DNA of 64,000 nucleotides from Virgibacillus_R byunsanensis. Lineage in GTDB: Bacteria; Bacillota; Bacilli; Bacillales; Amphibacillaceae. How positions within the stretch are numbered: the stretch's first letter is position 1; every line of letters begins with the position of its first letter. A model generated the notes under the pieces. That model ran no database searches. It worked only from the letters and a program-made list of their open reading frames with translations, and had not been told where the DNA came from. The DNA lies in contig NZ_JBHTKJ010000026.1 of the NCBI RefSeq assembly GCF_042675965.1, positions 50,932 to 114,931 on the forward strand, in the 5' to 3' direction. The position numbers were made by a program, and so were the translations under genes. Below are positions 8,146-17,208 of the stretch, piece by piece.

Positions 8146-9144
8146 CTATTGCCAGGGTCTATCTTCTTTAGACAAATTAGGATGTTTCTTACACCCTTCT
8201 TCCCATAAGGCAAGAGCTTTTGAAGTTTCGCCCAAATGAAAAGCTGTTATACTGTACCATCTATAATAGGATAGATGGCCACTTATCAATCCTTTTACGA
8301 GCATGCGAAACCTAGAATATGCTTCTTTATAATACTCAGTTCTAGCCAATGTTGTAGCTATTTTAAGCTTTTGTTGTTCATGTATGGGATATACATTTAG
8401 TAATGTCTGAATATGAGGAACATATTCCTGCATTTGATTACGTTCATAATAAAATATCGCTAAATTGATATGACTATACAAGGAATCAGGCTGCTCGTTT
8501 AACATGTCTAACTCCATTTGGATAGCCTCTTCTTCATTCCCAGAAAAGAATAACGCTTGTGTATAGTCATGCTTTGGTAATTGATGATCTGGAAATATTG
8601 TGATCATTTCCTCTAACAATGGCAGTGCTTTATCATATTCCTTATTTTCCATGTGATAAAAAACAGTTTCCTGGAAAATGAGTAGCTCATCTTCTGATTC
8701 AAGCTCAAAGTCGTAATCCTCTTCATCAATGTCGATTAAATTCAACAAACTTTTTGCCTCTTCGGTAAAGTCACCATCAGGCTCCTTATCAAGGTACGAT
8801 GTAGCATATTTTCGTGCATCGTTTAAAAGCCCTAAATGAGCATAATTATTTGCTAGTAAATAATAGCAATCTGCATACTGATCACCGGTTGATTGTAAAA
8901 CTTTAGTCAGCAATTGATTGGCTGCATGAAACGCACCAACCTCTGTATATATAATCGACATTTGACATTGATATAATGGATCATTAGGTTTTGTATCAAC
9001 AGCTTTTTTTAGCCATTTAATAGCAATTTCAAATTTCCTTCTCTGAAAAGCTTCTACGCCCTTCGTGAAATAAAAGTCACCGTCAGGTATAAAAGGGATA
9101 ACATTATCCTGATTATTATCTGTTTTATCCTTCATATGCTGCAT
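8146..9144 (-). CDS. Tetratricopeptide repeat protein (YvcD-like)
   Basis: 332 residues made almost wholly of helical TPR-type repeats, for example GVEAFQRRKFEIAIKWLKKA at about 29-48 and DKALPLLEEMITIFPDH at about 176-192. A strongly acidic segment (LIDIDEEDYDFELESEDE) near residues 136-154 separates two repeat blocks. No signal peptide, so likely a cytoplasmic scaffold; partner unknown. ATG follows AGGGGG by six bases. Its place beside trxB matches yvcD of B. subtilis; the assignment rests on position plus fold. Confidence 0.8.
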   Translation of the reverse strand: MQHMKDKTDNNQDNVIPFIPDGDFYFTKGVEAFQRRKFEIAIKWLKKAVDTKPNDPLYQCQMSIIYTEVGAFHAANQLLTKVLQSTGDQYADCYYLLANNYAHLGLLNDARKYATSYLDKEPDGDFTEEAKSLLNLIDIDEEDYDFELESEDELLIFQETVFYHMENKEYDKALPLLEEMITIFPDHQLPKHDYTQALFFSGNEEEAIQMELDMLNEQPDSLYSHINLAIFYYERNQMQEYVPHIQTLLNVYPIHEQQKLKIATTLARTEYYKEAYSRFRMLVKGLISGHLSYYRWYSITAFHLGETSKALALWEEGCKKHPNLSKEDRPWQ

Positions 9145-9275
9145 ACTTATCCCCCTTATTTTTCTTATATAATAAATTGTATAATAGTTAACATTTTATA
9201 GTGAAACATACGACAAAAGTATACCATATTCGCAGGAGGAATAATATAGGCGAAAGATAGGCGTTACAAACAGAC

Positions 9276-9309
9276 AAGCGGATTGATATATAGTAATATC
9301 AACCCGCTT
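9276..9309 (-). terminator. Hairpin after the acyl-CoA dehydrogenase relic
   Basis: AAGCGG...GATAT pairs with ATATC...CCGCTT around a six-base loop, just past the stop of the relic at 9315. It has no good T-run, so termination is plausible but unproven. Confidence 0.5.
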
Positions 9310-9314
9310 CGTTA

Positions 9315-10110
9315 TTAGCTGTTCATCACAATCATGTTAAAGTAGCTTAGTGATAAAGGTTCTGCACGATACTCTTCTCTGTTGCCAAATGTTTTTTCTA
9401 AATAAATCTTTGCAATTACCATAGATCTTTCCCGATCTTCCTGTTTGCTCAGCTCAATATTTCGTAACGCAACTACTCCCTCAAAAATATCAACCATCTG
9501 TTTTGCTATTTTTCTCGGGTACATTAAACGAACTTTTTCATCATTTGGGATAATAATTCAAGTGATTCTGCTAATTTTTCCATCGCATCATAGATTGGTG
9601 CAGCTAGTTCTTTTGTTGTTTCAGACATGATAGTTAACCTATCTTTCATCTTATTCAAAAATAATGGATGAACTTCAAACTTTTCAAGCAAGCGTAATAC
9701 TTCTAACCCAAGTAAATTGGCAGTCCCTTCCCATACCGTTAAAACTTGAGCATCACGCAATAATCTTGGTGTAACGAAGTCTTCAATATACCCGTTTCCA
9801 CCATGTATTTCAATTGCTTCATGACAAAAATGGATGGATTGCTCTGCAGTTTCCTTTTTTAAAATAGCTATATACAGCCTTAGACGAGCTCGATCCTCAT
9901 TCGTAGCATTTGTGTTTTTGGCATTACCTCATCAAAAAGCGCTATTAATTCAAAAGTTTCACTTGTCTCCACTTCTAATTTAACTGCTAGATCAACTAAC
10001 GTATCCCGAATCATCGGATAATTTGTTAATGTTTGACCAAAGGCTTCTCGATCACACGCATATTGCTTTGCCTCATTGTATGCACGACGGCTATCTGCAC
10101 CTAAGGATTA
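9315..10110 (-). pseudogene. Acyl-CoA dehydrogenase, 5'-truncated with two frameshifts
   Basis: Reading the minus strand from 10110, the protein begins mid-domain at LGADSRRAYNEAKQYACDRE. It changes frame around 9925 (AFDEV... context to NTNATNEDRARLRL), continues with the family signature EIHGGNGYIEDF and LRDAQVLTVWEGTANLLGLE, then changes frame again near 9530 (a one-base slip at GATGAAAAAGTTC) into DEKVRLMYPRKIAKQMVDIF, ending at 9315. The N-terminal half of the enzyme is absent; the coding sequence stops exactly at the inverted-repeat end of the mobile element at 10111. A flavin fatty-acid beta-oxidation enzyme in its intact form, dead here. Confidence 0.85.
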
Positions 10111-11626
10111 AAACGGGTTCACTTATGAGGTGCAAAACAGTGAATCACAAGTTAAATCACACCTATAATCACATAATTTTCACTATTAAATTCACAGTAA
10201 AAAATGGCTTTGGATATTTCACCAAGCCATTTTTCTGTCTTATATCTGTTGTTAAACAATCGCGTTTGTTGAATAATAATTAATCGAACTTATTTAATAC
10301 TTGGTTAAGGTTATCCCACTCGTATATAAGAAGTTTCAGTTCTGCACTTGCAATTGTAATCGTTTCTGATTTATGTAAATTAGCACCATAATATTCATAG
10401 AAATAACAGGTTTTATTATCTTCTAAAACTTCAACAAAAACTCTATGGAGTCCAAGTTCCTTAAATTGAAGAAAAAGTTGTTTCATAAGTAGCTTCCCAA
10501 TACCTTTGCCATGATGCTCTTGAAGTAAATAAATAGATGTTAAGTCCCCAGAGTTCTCCACACTATTACTATCTCTTTTTCCACAATCTGCAAATCCAAC
10601 GATTTCTCCATCATCCGAAATAGCAATAAATACATAATTTCCCTCTTTAGCTATATTGCGTTCCCATAATGACGCTCGTTGTTTATACGAGAGCTGGTCA
10701 AGAAATGAGTCTGGTACAATGTTTTTATAAGTAGATATCCAACTATCAACGTGTACTTTTGCGATTCCTTCTGCGTCTGATAAAATTGCTCTTCTAATAT
10801 TCATCTGAATCCCCACTCCTTCCACCAGCCTGCCATATTAGCACAATAACTTATTGTTCATCTTTCACTAAAGCACTCCTTACTTAAATAGAAATTATAC
10901 TGCTTGAACATAAGACAGCCTATCTTTTTTGCGGACTCAGTGAACCTTATTTCCTTTCATTATGTATAATTATCGTGGTGGCGGACTCAGAAGACCTTAT
11001 TTGTAACATTTCCAGAGTTATAGACTGTTTTTTTATGCAATAAGATCCCCTGAGTCCGCTTGACCTTAAAAATCACTGTTTTTGACACAAATAAGGGCAC
11101 TGGGGTCCGCTTAAAGTTCGTTCGTCTATATATACCTGTTTACACAAGGAGCGACTGCTCCTTTTGAGCAATCACAGTTGGCAAGCGTAATATCATTCCT
11201 ATAAAATCAGGGAATATCGTGGAGTATATAGCCAGTAGCTCTAATGGGGCTTCGTAGATTAAATTCTCATAATTTCTAAAGGAGTTTTATAAATGTTTGG
11301 GAACTCGTAATAAAGGATATTACATAAAATGACTAAAGCAGCTTAAAAGATACACGTTAATATAACTCATTTTTATTATCCATTTCAGAAGATAACCAAA
11401 CGGACCCATACAAGTGACGTAACAAGAATCACTGCAATAGTGGAATAAGCATTGCTCTATCCCTATTCACAGAATAAATCACCCTTGTGAATTATTCTGT
11501 GAATAGACATTAAAAACTATTTCAAACCTTGATATAGCAATAGAAATACACACGAGATTTCTCTTGTGAAAACCCGTGTGCTGTATGATGTGTTTTAATG
11601 TTTGCACCTCTGAAGTGAACCCGTTA
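10111..11626. mobile_element. Transposase-less TIR element copy 1, carrying a GNAT gene
   Basis: About 1.5 kb bounded by imperfect 26-bp terminal inverted repeats: left end around 10111-10135 (AACGGGTTCACTTATGAGGT), right end 11601-11626, the complement of the same motif. Most of it is the reverse complement of the element at 31489-32256. Relative to that copy it has an extra segment of about 610 bases (10259-10868) with an acetyltransferase gene, and a further difference around 11300-11460. A strong hairpin at 10201-10235 (AAAAATGGCTTTGG type) is shared. No transposase and no matching flanking duplication (CTAAGGATT versus GCCATGCCA), consistent with loss of adjacent DNA. Confidence 0.85.
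10280..10804 (-). CDS. GNAT-family N-acetyltransferase
   Basis: 174 residues. The acetyl-CoA binding motif A is HHGKGIGKLLM (R/Q-x-x-G-x-G/A type) preceded by the beta-4 strand LTSIYLL; the N-terminal motif MNIRRAILSDAEGIAKVH and C-terminal YEYYGANLHKSE fit the family. The start at 10804 follows GTGGGG by a few bases; the longer frame from GTG 10825 is less likely. It lies wholly inside the mobile element and would end at that element's own hairpin terminator. Substrate unknown; relatives acetylate small molecules, antibiotics or ribosomal proteins. Confidence 0.85.
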   Translation of the reverse strand: MNIRRAILSDAEGIAKVHVDSWISTYKNIVPDSFLDQLSYKQRASLWERNIAKEGNYVFIAISDDGEIVGFADCGKRDSNSVENSGDLTSIYLLQEHHGKGIGKLLMKQLFLQFKELGLHRVFVEVLEDNKTCYFYEYYGANLHKSETITIASAELKLLIYEWDNLNQVLNKFD

Positions 11627-11654
11627 GCCATGCCAAGCACGTTTTTAAACTATT

Positions 11655-13319
11655 TTAATCGTTTTCTGGAACTACCGCTTCCCTTAATGATTGTTCAAGT
11701 TCTTCGACAAACACTTTTCTTTGTTCATTACTCCACTGTAACGTTTTAGCCATATAGTTAATAACATTTTCTTTATGATTATTTACCCAATCAATGGCAA
11801 AAAATAATGCACCTGTACGTCGTATAAAGAAATCTACTGGTTTATAAGCTGATTCGTATTTCATGGCATAAACTAACTCCGTAAACACAATAGGATCGAT
11901 ATTTTCTAAAATAGCCGTGTCTTTTTCACTTTCATAAATATCGAAAATAATGTCAATATTTGAACCATATGTTTTAACCAGCTTTAACACTGTTTCTTCG
12001 TCTAATCCAAGTGAGATACCTTCAGATATTTTCTGTTGCTTAAAACGCTTAAACCCTTCTGAACCACCGACATTTCCACCTGAAATAGGTAGGTGCTTTG
12101 TATCCGATTCGGAATATAAAATCCCATCTTCTTCTTTCAATAAACCGACAACTTTATCCACAGCTTCATGTGCCATTTTTCGATAACCTGTCAATTTACC
12201 TCCAGCCATCGAGATCAAACCTGAATCAGAAACGAAAATTTCATCTTTTCGGGATATCTCGCCTGGATTCTTTCCTTCTTCAGCTATGAGTGGACGTAAC
12301 CCTGCCCAACTTGATTCAACATCATTAACTTTCATATCTATTGTAGGAAACATATAATTGATAGCATCCAGTATATAATTTCTATCCTTTTTCGTCATGG
12401 TAGGATGAGCTATATCACCTTCATAACTTGTATCCGTTGTACCCACATATGTTTTATGATCACGGGGTATTGCAAAAATCATGCGTCCATCTGGAGCATC
12501 AAAATAAATGGCCTGTTGCAAAGGAAAACGTTCGTTTGAAAATACCAAATGCACTCCCTTTGTCAATTGCAATGACTTTTCATTTATGGAACCATCCATA
12601 CTTCTCAATTCATCAACCCAAGGACCGCCTGCGTTAATGATTTTCTTAGCATAAATGGTATGAACATCCCTACTTATTTGATTCTCAACTACAGCACCTA
12701 CAAGTTTACCAGACTGATCATACTCAAAATCAATAACTTTAGCATAGTTAAGTGCATAAGCCCCATTCTCAACTGCCTTTTTTAATACTTCGATGGTTAA
12801 ACGTGCATCGTCTGTTTTATACTCTACATAAACCCCAGCACCTTGAAGACCATCTTTTTTAATTAATGGTTCTTTTAATAAAGCATCTTCAGGGGTGAGA
12901 ATTTTTCGACGTTCTCCCTTTTTAACACCTGCTAGAAAATCATAAACCCATAACCCTATATTGGTGGAAAACGTTCCAAATGATCCTCCTTTATGAAAAG
13001 GAAGCATCATCCACCCTGGAGTAGTAACATGGGGGCCGTTTTCATACACAATAGCTCGTTCTTTTCCAACATCTGCTACCATTTTCACTTCGAATTGCTT
13101 TAGATAACGCAAGCCACCATGAACAAGCTTAGTGGAACGACTGGACGTTCCCGCAGCAAAATCCTGCATTTCAATTAATCCAATATGTAATCCACGTGTC
13201 ACAGCGTCCAGTGCTATTCCAGCGCCTGTTATACCACCGCCAATAATTAGCATATCGAGCGGTTTTTCTGTAAGAGATGTAAAGATTTCATCTCTTTTTA
13301 GACTAGAAAAAACAGCCAT
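11655..13319 (-). CDS. glpD: Aerobic glycerol-3-phosphate dehydrogenase
   Basis: 554 residues from the ATG at 13319; the longer open frame to 13442 runs through the leader terminator and is not used. FAD-binding DMLIIGGGITGAGIALDA is near residue 22, followed by GTSSRSTKLVHGGLRYLK, a GlpD signature. It is a membrane-associated flavoenzyme that oxidises glycerol-3-phosphate to dihydroxyacetone phosphate and passes electrons to menaquinone. AGGGAG precedes the start by ten bases. It lies downstream of glpK with its own promoter and leader, and its stop is only 28 bases from the mobile element end. Confidence 0.97.
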   Translation of the reverse strand: MAVFSSLKRDEIFTSLTEKPLDMLIIGGGITGAGIALDAVTRGLHIGLIEMQDFAAGTSSRSTKLVHGGLRYLKQFEVKMVADVGKERAIVYENGPHVTTPGWMMLPFHKGGSFGTFSTNIGLWVYDFLAGVKKGERRKILTPEDALLKEPLIKKDGLQGAGVYVEYKTDDARLTIEVLKKAVENGAYALNYAKVIDFEYDQSGKLVGAVVENQISRDVHTIYAKKIINAGGPWVDELRSMDGSINEKSLQLTKGVHLVFSNERFPLQQAIYFDAPDGRMIFAIPRDHKTYVGTTDTSYEGDIAHPTMTKKDRNYILDAINYMFPTIDMKVNDVESSWAGLRPLIAEEGKNPGEISRKDEIFVSDSGLISMAGGKLTGYRKMAHEAVDKVVGLLKEEDGILYSESDTKHLPISGGNVGGSEGFKRFKQQKISEGISLGLDEETVLKLVKTYGSNIDIIFDIYESEKDTAILENIDPIVFTELVYAMKYESAYKPVDFFIRRTGALFFAIDWVNNHKENVINYMAKTLQWSNEQRKVFVEELEQSLREAVVPEND

Positions 13320-13364
13320 TTCCAATTCACTCCCTTTAAAAATTCTGCACATCGTATTATCAAA

Positions 13365-13424
13365 GAGAAAATAAAAACCACAAAACACACTAATGGCTTC
13401 TTTACCATTAGTAGTTTGCGGTTT
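13365..13424 (-). promoter_or_regulatory. glpD leader terminator/antiterminator (GlpP-type)
   Basis: On the minus strand the glpD leader has a long inverted repeat: AAACCGCAAACTACTAATGG (13424-13405) pairs with the CCATTAGTGTG...GTGGTTT arm (13394-13373) and is followed by a T-rich run. In B. subtilis such a leader terminator is overridden by the antiterminator GlpP bound to glycerol-3-phosphate. glpP is not in this window. The role is inferred from gene identity and structure. Confidence 0.75.
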
Positions 13425-13459
13425 CTCCATTTCTCCGGCCAAATTATTAACTTACTTTA

Positions 13460-13487
13460 ATCTTAACACATTCGTTATATTTCGCAA
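13460..13487 (-). promoter_or_regulatory. Predicted glpD promoter
   Basis: On the minus strand TTGCGA (13487-13482), a 16-base spacer and TAAGAT (13465-13460), just past the glpK stop and upstream of the leader hairpin. Confidence 0.5.
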
Positions 13488-13496
13488 TAAAATCTT

Positions 13497-14987
13497 TTAG
13501 TGAAATGCTTGAGCTGCTTTGACAGCCCTTTGCCATCCATCATAAAGTTTCTCGCGTTCATCTTCTGATAAGTTAGCTTTAAATGTATGATCAATATGCC
13601 ACTGTTCTGCTATTTCTTCTTTACTTTGCCAAAAACCTACGGCTAAGCCTGCTAGATATGCTGCTCCTAGTGCAGTCGTCTCATTAATGATTGGTCTCTC
13701 AACGGGAACACCTAACATATCACTTTGAAATTGCATTAAAAAGTTATTTTTAACTGCTCCACCATCAACCCGTAACGTTTTTAATTCAATGCTGGAGTCA
13801 GCCATCATGACATCAACTACATCACGTGTTTGATAGGCTAAGGACTCCAGTGTTGCACGGACAAAATGCTCTTTTTTTGTGCCTCTTGTGAGTCCTAAAA
13901 CTGCTCCACGGACATCACTATCCCAATATGGTGTTCCTAACCCTACAAATGCAGGAACAACGTATACTCCGTCGGTCGATTCTACCGATTCAGCTAAGGG
14001 TTCACTTTCGGGTGCACTTTCAATAAGTTTCAAACCATCACGCAACCATTGAATTGCTGAACCAGCTACAAAGATACTACCCTCTAAAGCGTATTCAACT
14101 TTTCCATCAACACCCCAGGCTAATGTAGTAAGAAGGCCGTTTTCCGACTTAATGCCTTTTTCCCCGGTATTCATAAGCATAAAACAACCAGTACCATACG
14201 TATTTTTCGCCATTCCCTTTTCAAAACAGGCCTGACCAAATAATGCAGCCTGTTGATCACCAGCAATTCCTGCAATTGGTATTTCATGTCCAAAGAAATG
14301 ATAACTTACTGTTTTACCATAAACCTCTGATGACTGTTTTACTTTAGGAAGCATGGATTTAGGGACATTTAAAATATCTAACAATTCATCGTCCCATTGC
14401 AGGTCATATATATTGTACATCAGAGTTCGAGATGCATTTGAGTAGTCTGTGATGTGTTCTTTCCCGCCAGTTAACTTATAAACTAACCACGTATCAATCG
14501 TTCCGAATAATAGTTCCCCACGATCTGCCTTTTCTCTCGCGCCATCCACATGATCCAACATCCATTTTACCTTTGTTCCTGAAAAATAAGGATCAAGCAA
14601 TAACCCTGTTCTTTCACGAAATAAGTTGTTGTAGCCCTGATCACGCAATTCATTACATATATCCGCTGTTTGTCTTGATTGCCATACAATAGCTTTATAT
14701 ATAGGCTTACCTGTATTTTTATCCCATACAACAGCTGTTTCACGTTGATTAGTGATACCTATTCCAGCAATTTGTTTTGGATCAACATCAGCCTTACGCA
14801 ATACATTTGCTATACACGAAAGCATGGAAGTCCATATTTCACTAGCATCATGTTCTACCCACCCAGGCTTTTGAAAGAATTGCTCAAATTCCTTCTGCGC
14901 TGTTTCTACGATCTGTCCTTCATGATTAAATAATATTGCTCTAGAGCTTGTCGTTCCTTGATCCAGTGCCATAATATATGTTTGCAT
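13497..14987 (-). CDS. glpK: Glycerol kinase
   Basis: 496 residues, the usual length. FGGY-family features: the N-terminal ATP loop DQGTTSSRAILF, GIGITNQRET, substrate region AGIAGDQQAALFGQ and the C-terminal motif LRVDGGAVKNNFLMQ. The segment SYHFFGHEIP contains the histidine that Gram-positive glycerol kinases use for activation by HPr phosphorylation, a direct tie to sugar status. Phosphorylates glycerol to sn-glycerol-3-phosphate. glpF, normally beside glpK in Bacilli, is not here. ATG preceded by GGAGGAAAACG. Confidence 0.97.
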   Translation of the reverse strand: MQTYIMALDQGTTSSRAILFNHEGQIVETAQKEFEQFFQKPGWVEHDASEIWTSMLSCIANVLRKADVDPKQIAGIGITNQRETAVVWDKNTGKPIYKAIVWQSRQTADICNELRDQGYNNLFRERTGLLLDPYFSGTKVKWMLDHVDGAREKADRGELLFGTIDTWLVYKLTGGKEHITDYSNASRTLMYNIYDLQWDDELLDILNVPKSMLPKVKQSSEVYGKTVSYHFFGHEIPIAGIAGDQQAALFGQACFEKGMAKNTYGTGCFMLMNTGEKGIKSENGLLTTLAWGVDGKVEYALEGSIFVAGSAIQWLRDGLKLIESAPESEPLAESVESTDGVYVVPAFVGLGTPYWDSDVRGAVLGLTRGTKKEHFVRATLESLAYQTRDVVDVMMADSSIELKTLRVDGGAVKNNFLMQFQSDMLGVPVERPIINETTALGAAYLAGLAVGFWQSKEEIAEQWHIDHTFKANLSEDEREKLYDGWQRAVKAAQAFH

Positions 14988-15005
14988 GACGTTTTCCTCC
15001 TCTAT

Positions 15006-15032
15006 TTTTGAAAAGTAATATTTATTTCAAAA
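15006..15032. promoter_or_regulatory. Palindrome upstream of glpK
   Basis: Perfect inverted repeat TTTTGAAA / TTTCAAAA with an 11-base AT spacer, about 20 bases before the glpK start. It could be an operator, a promoter element or a weak hairpin. The glpK upstream region is only 93 bases long and has no obvious leader terminator like that of glpD. Confidence 0.35.
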
Positions 15033-15080
15033 TTCCAAGATGCGGAATCTGAGGTGGATACTAACAACCGTCTCAACCAT

Positions 15081-15599
15081 TTAGAATTGATCATCGTTCA
15101 TCCGTTTTTCCATTTCTTCCTTTGTATATATAAGCTTCATCGGATTTCCACCAACAAACACACCTGGTGGAACGTCTTTATGAACTAAGGTTCCAGCCGA
15201 TATAATTGCTTTATCCCCAATGGTAACACCTGGTAAGATTGTAGAATTGGCTCCGATCATAACCTCATTTCCAATTGTAACGTTACCAATACGATATTCT
15301 TTTATTAAGTATTCATGTGCTAATAGTGTCGTATTGTACCCAACAATACTATTATTTCCCACTGTAATTTTTTCAGGAAACATAACATCAGGCATCACCA
15401 TCAATGCGAATGCAGTCTGTTTACCAACCTTCATCTGTAAAAAAGTACGGTATAACCAGTTTTTTGTTTTCATAAAAGGTGTGTAACGGGCCACTTGGAT
15501 GACGATAAAGTTCTTAACAACTTTCCAAAATGAAACCGTCTTATATATTTGCCACAATGAATTAGCTTCTTGAACAGAATATCGCTGTGTCTTACGCAT
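15081..15599 (-). CDS. yvoF: Left-handed beta-helix acetyltransferase (YvoF-like)
   Basis: 172 residues. The C-terminal two thirds show hexapeptide repeats (ITVGNNSIVGYNTTL, VTIGNEVMIGANSTILPGVT, IGDKAIISAGTLVHKDVPPG) ending in VFVGGNPMKLI, typical of trimeric O-acetyltransferases of the maltose/galactoside type. The N-terminal 60 residues are amphipathic and basic and may touch the membrane. It starts four bases after ppaX with the ribosome site over the ppaX stop. Order hprK-lgt-yvoD-ppaX-yvoF matches B. subtilis. Substrate unknown. Confidence 0.85.
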   Translation of the reverse strand: MRKTQRYSVQEANSLWQIYKTVSFWKVVKNFIVIQVARYTPFMKTKNWLYRTFLQMKVGKQTAFALMVMPDVMFPEKITVGNNSIVGYNTTLLAHEYLIKEYRIGNVTIGNEVMIGANSTILPGVTIGDKAIISAGTLVHKDVPPGVFVGGNPMKLIYTKEEMEKRMNDDQF

Positions 15600-15602
15600 A
15601 TT

Positions 15603-16241
15603 TTACACCCCTACAATCTTTAACAGATCCTCCATATCATTCAACATATAGGTAGGATTGTACGCTTGTAATCTTTCTTTCCCCTTAAATGTCCAAGCAA
15701 CCGCAGCAGTCTGTACACCTGCATTTATCCCGGATTTGATATCATGAGGATTATCACCGACCATTAACGTCGTTTTTGGATGCGCATCAAATTGTTCCAT
15801 TGCTTTTAAAACAGGTTCAGGATGTGGTTTAGCATGCACGACATCATCAAGAGCAATAATTAGATCAAAGAAATGTTCTATACCTGTTGCCTTTAAACCC
15901 TTCTCTGCTGTCTTACGCATTTTAGTTGTAACAATTCCTAGCTGTATATTTTCACTTTTTAACCGTTCTAATGTCTCCACTACATTTGGAAATAGCTTTA
16001 CATAGTTATCATGGTGATAAAGATTATGTTCACGATACGTCTCGATCATTTCCTCCACCTGATCAGGATACGTATTTTCAAACGTTTCTCTTAATGGCGG
16101 TCCATTAAATTCAATGATTTCTTCTCGGGTAAATTCCTTGCCATAATGCTGGAATGTGTGCACAAACGAAGCAATGATCAGTTCGTTTGTATCAATTAAT
16201 GTGCCATCAAGATCAAATAGTATTGTACGAATGCTGCTCAT
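15603..16241 (-). CDS. ppaX: Pyrophosphatase PpaX
   Basis: 212 residues, HAD superfamily: nucleophile motif LFDLDGTLIDTNELI, motif II IVTTKMRKTA and motif III/IV KPHPEPVLKA...LMVGDNPHDIKSG. PpaX hydrolyses the pyrophosphate made when HPrK dephosphorylates Ser-HPr, and it sits in the hprK cluster. ATG at 16241 chosen over the frame start at 16271 because GGAAGG stands nine bases before it. The gene overlaps the end of yvoD by 29 bases. Confidence 0.93.
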   Translation of the reverse strand: MSSIRTILFDLDGTLIDTNELIIASFVHTFQHYGKEFTREEIIEFNGPPLRETFENTYPDQVEEMIETYREHNLYHHDNYVKLFPNVVETLERLKSENIQLGIVTTKMRKTAEKGLKATGIEHFFDLIIALDDVVHAKPHPEPVLKAMEQFDAHPKTTLMVGDNPHDIKSGINAGVQTAAVAWTFKGKERLQAYNPTYMLNDMEDLLKIVGV

Positions 16242-17175
16242 GATGTGTATCCTTCCTTTTTCGATAATCATGTCTTTTTAAAATATAAGCTATAGTCATG
16301 GTTAATAGTATTGCCGTAGTCAAACGAATAAGAAGCAAGGGCCAAACAGGAATCCCTAATGGAATAAAAATAAGCGTATCCTCAACTACAGCATGACACG
16401 AAACAAGAAATAGTAACGCTAAATACATATCTCTTCGTGAAACACCATCTTCTTTAACTGCTTGAATCATTAAACCAGCGCCATATGCTAAACCAATTGT
16501 TAACCCAGCCACTAGAGTCATGGACGTATTTTTATTCATACCAAGCAACTTTGTGAATGGCTCTAGTTTATTGGAAAAAGTAGTCATCCAACCTTTCTCA
16601 CGTAAGTATTGCATCATAATCATTAAGGGAATGACAATAAGTGCTAATTGGCCAACTGCCACAACTGCAGTTTGAATCGCGTGTAAAGCAATCTCTCCCC
16701 ATCCATTAAGTACTACTTCATTTGAGGAAATGAAACCATATTGGGCTTGCTCGGAACCACCATTCCAAATTAAATTAATCAATATTCCTGCTACCAGGGC
16801 TATAACAATGCGTATTCCGGATATCAACCACCAGCTTACACCAACCTTAGAGGCAACAGCCGACTCCACAAATAAATTGTGCGAAAAAGATAGCATTATC
16901 GCTAATATAAAAACTTCTTTTACAGTAAAGTCAAAGGAAATAATCGCTGCAATTCCTGCGTACAAATTTAAGGCATTACCAATTACCAGCGGAACTGCAG
17001 CTTCACCAGAAAGTCCCAAAATATTCATAAGTGGGCTTAATTGTTTAATGACCCATGGTAAGACTGGTGTGTAATTCAAAATGGTAACAATTAAAGTTAT
17101 TGGAAAGATTACCTTCCCTAATGTCCATATAAGTCTTAAGCCTTGTTGTAGGCCACGGTAAGCAATTCCATTCAA
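16213..17175 (-). CDS. yvoD: Nucleoside-recognition (Gate) domain membrane protein YvoD
   Basis: 320 residues, strongly hydrophobic with about eight membrane segments and two copies of a gate-like motif (GLSGEAAVPLVIGNALNLYAG and GLAYGAGLMIQAVKEDGVSR). Resembles the nucleoside recognition/SpmA-SpmB-type family; transport role unproven. The start is TTG at 17175 with AAGGA seven bases before it; an ATG four bases on is out of frame. Part of the hprK operon between lgt and ppaX. Confidence 0.85.
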   Translation of the reverse strand: MNGIAYRGLQQGLRLIWTLGKVIFPITLIVTILNYTPVLPWVIKQLSPLMNILGLSGEAAVPLVIGNALNLYAGIAAIISFDFTVKEVFILAIMLSFSHNLFVESAVASKVGVSWWLISGIRIVIALVAGILINLIWNGGSEQAQYGFISSNEVVLNGWGEIALHAIQTAVVAVGQLALIVIPLMIMMQYLREKGWMTTFSNKLEPFTKLLGMNKNTSMTLVAGLTIGLAYGAGLMIQAVKEDGVSRRDMYLALLFLVSCHAVVEDTLIFIPLGIPVWPLLLIRLTTAILLTMTIAYILKRHDYRKRKDTHHEQHSYNTI

Positions 17176-17208
17176 TCTATATTCCTTCTCTCTGTTCGTT
17201 TATAACAT

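Noticed and set aside
9145..9275. Possible plus-strand gene after an AGGAGGAATAAT sequence
   Set aside because: No start codon at a suitable distance and no open frame of useful length.
10023..10283. Plus-strand open frame of 86 codons
   Set aside because: It runs from the acyl-CoA dehydrogenase relic across the TIR into the element, so it is a junction artefact.
13320..13442. N-terminal extension of glpD
   Set aside because: The extension is encoded by the leader terminator hairpin; the ribosome site and FAD motif spacing support the start at 13319.
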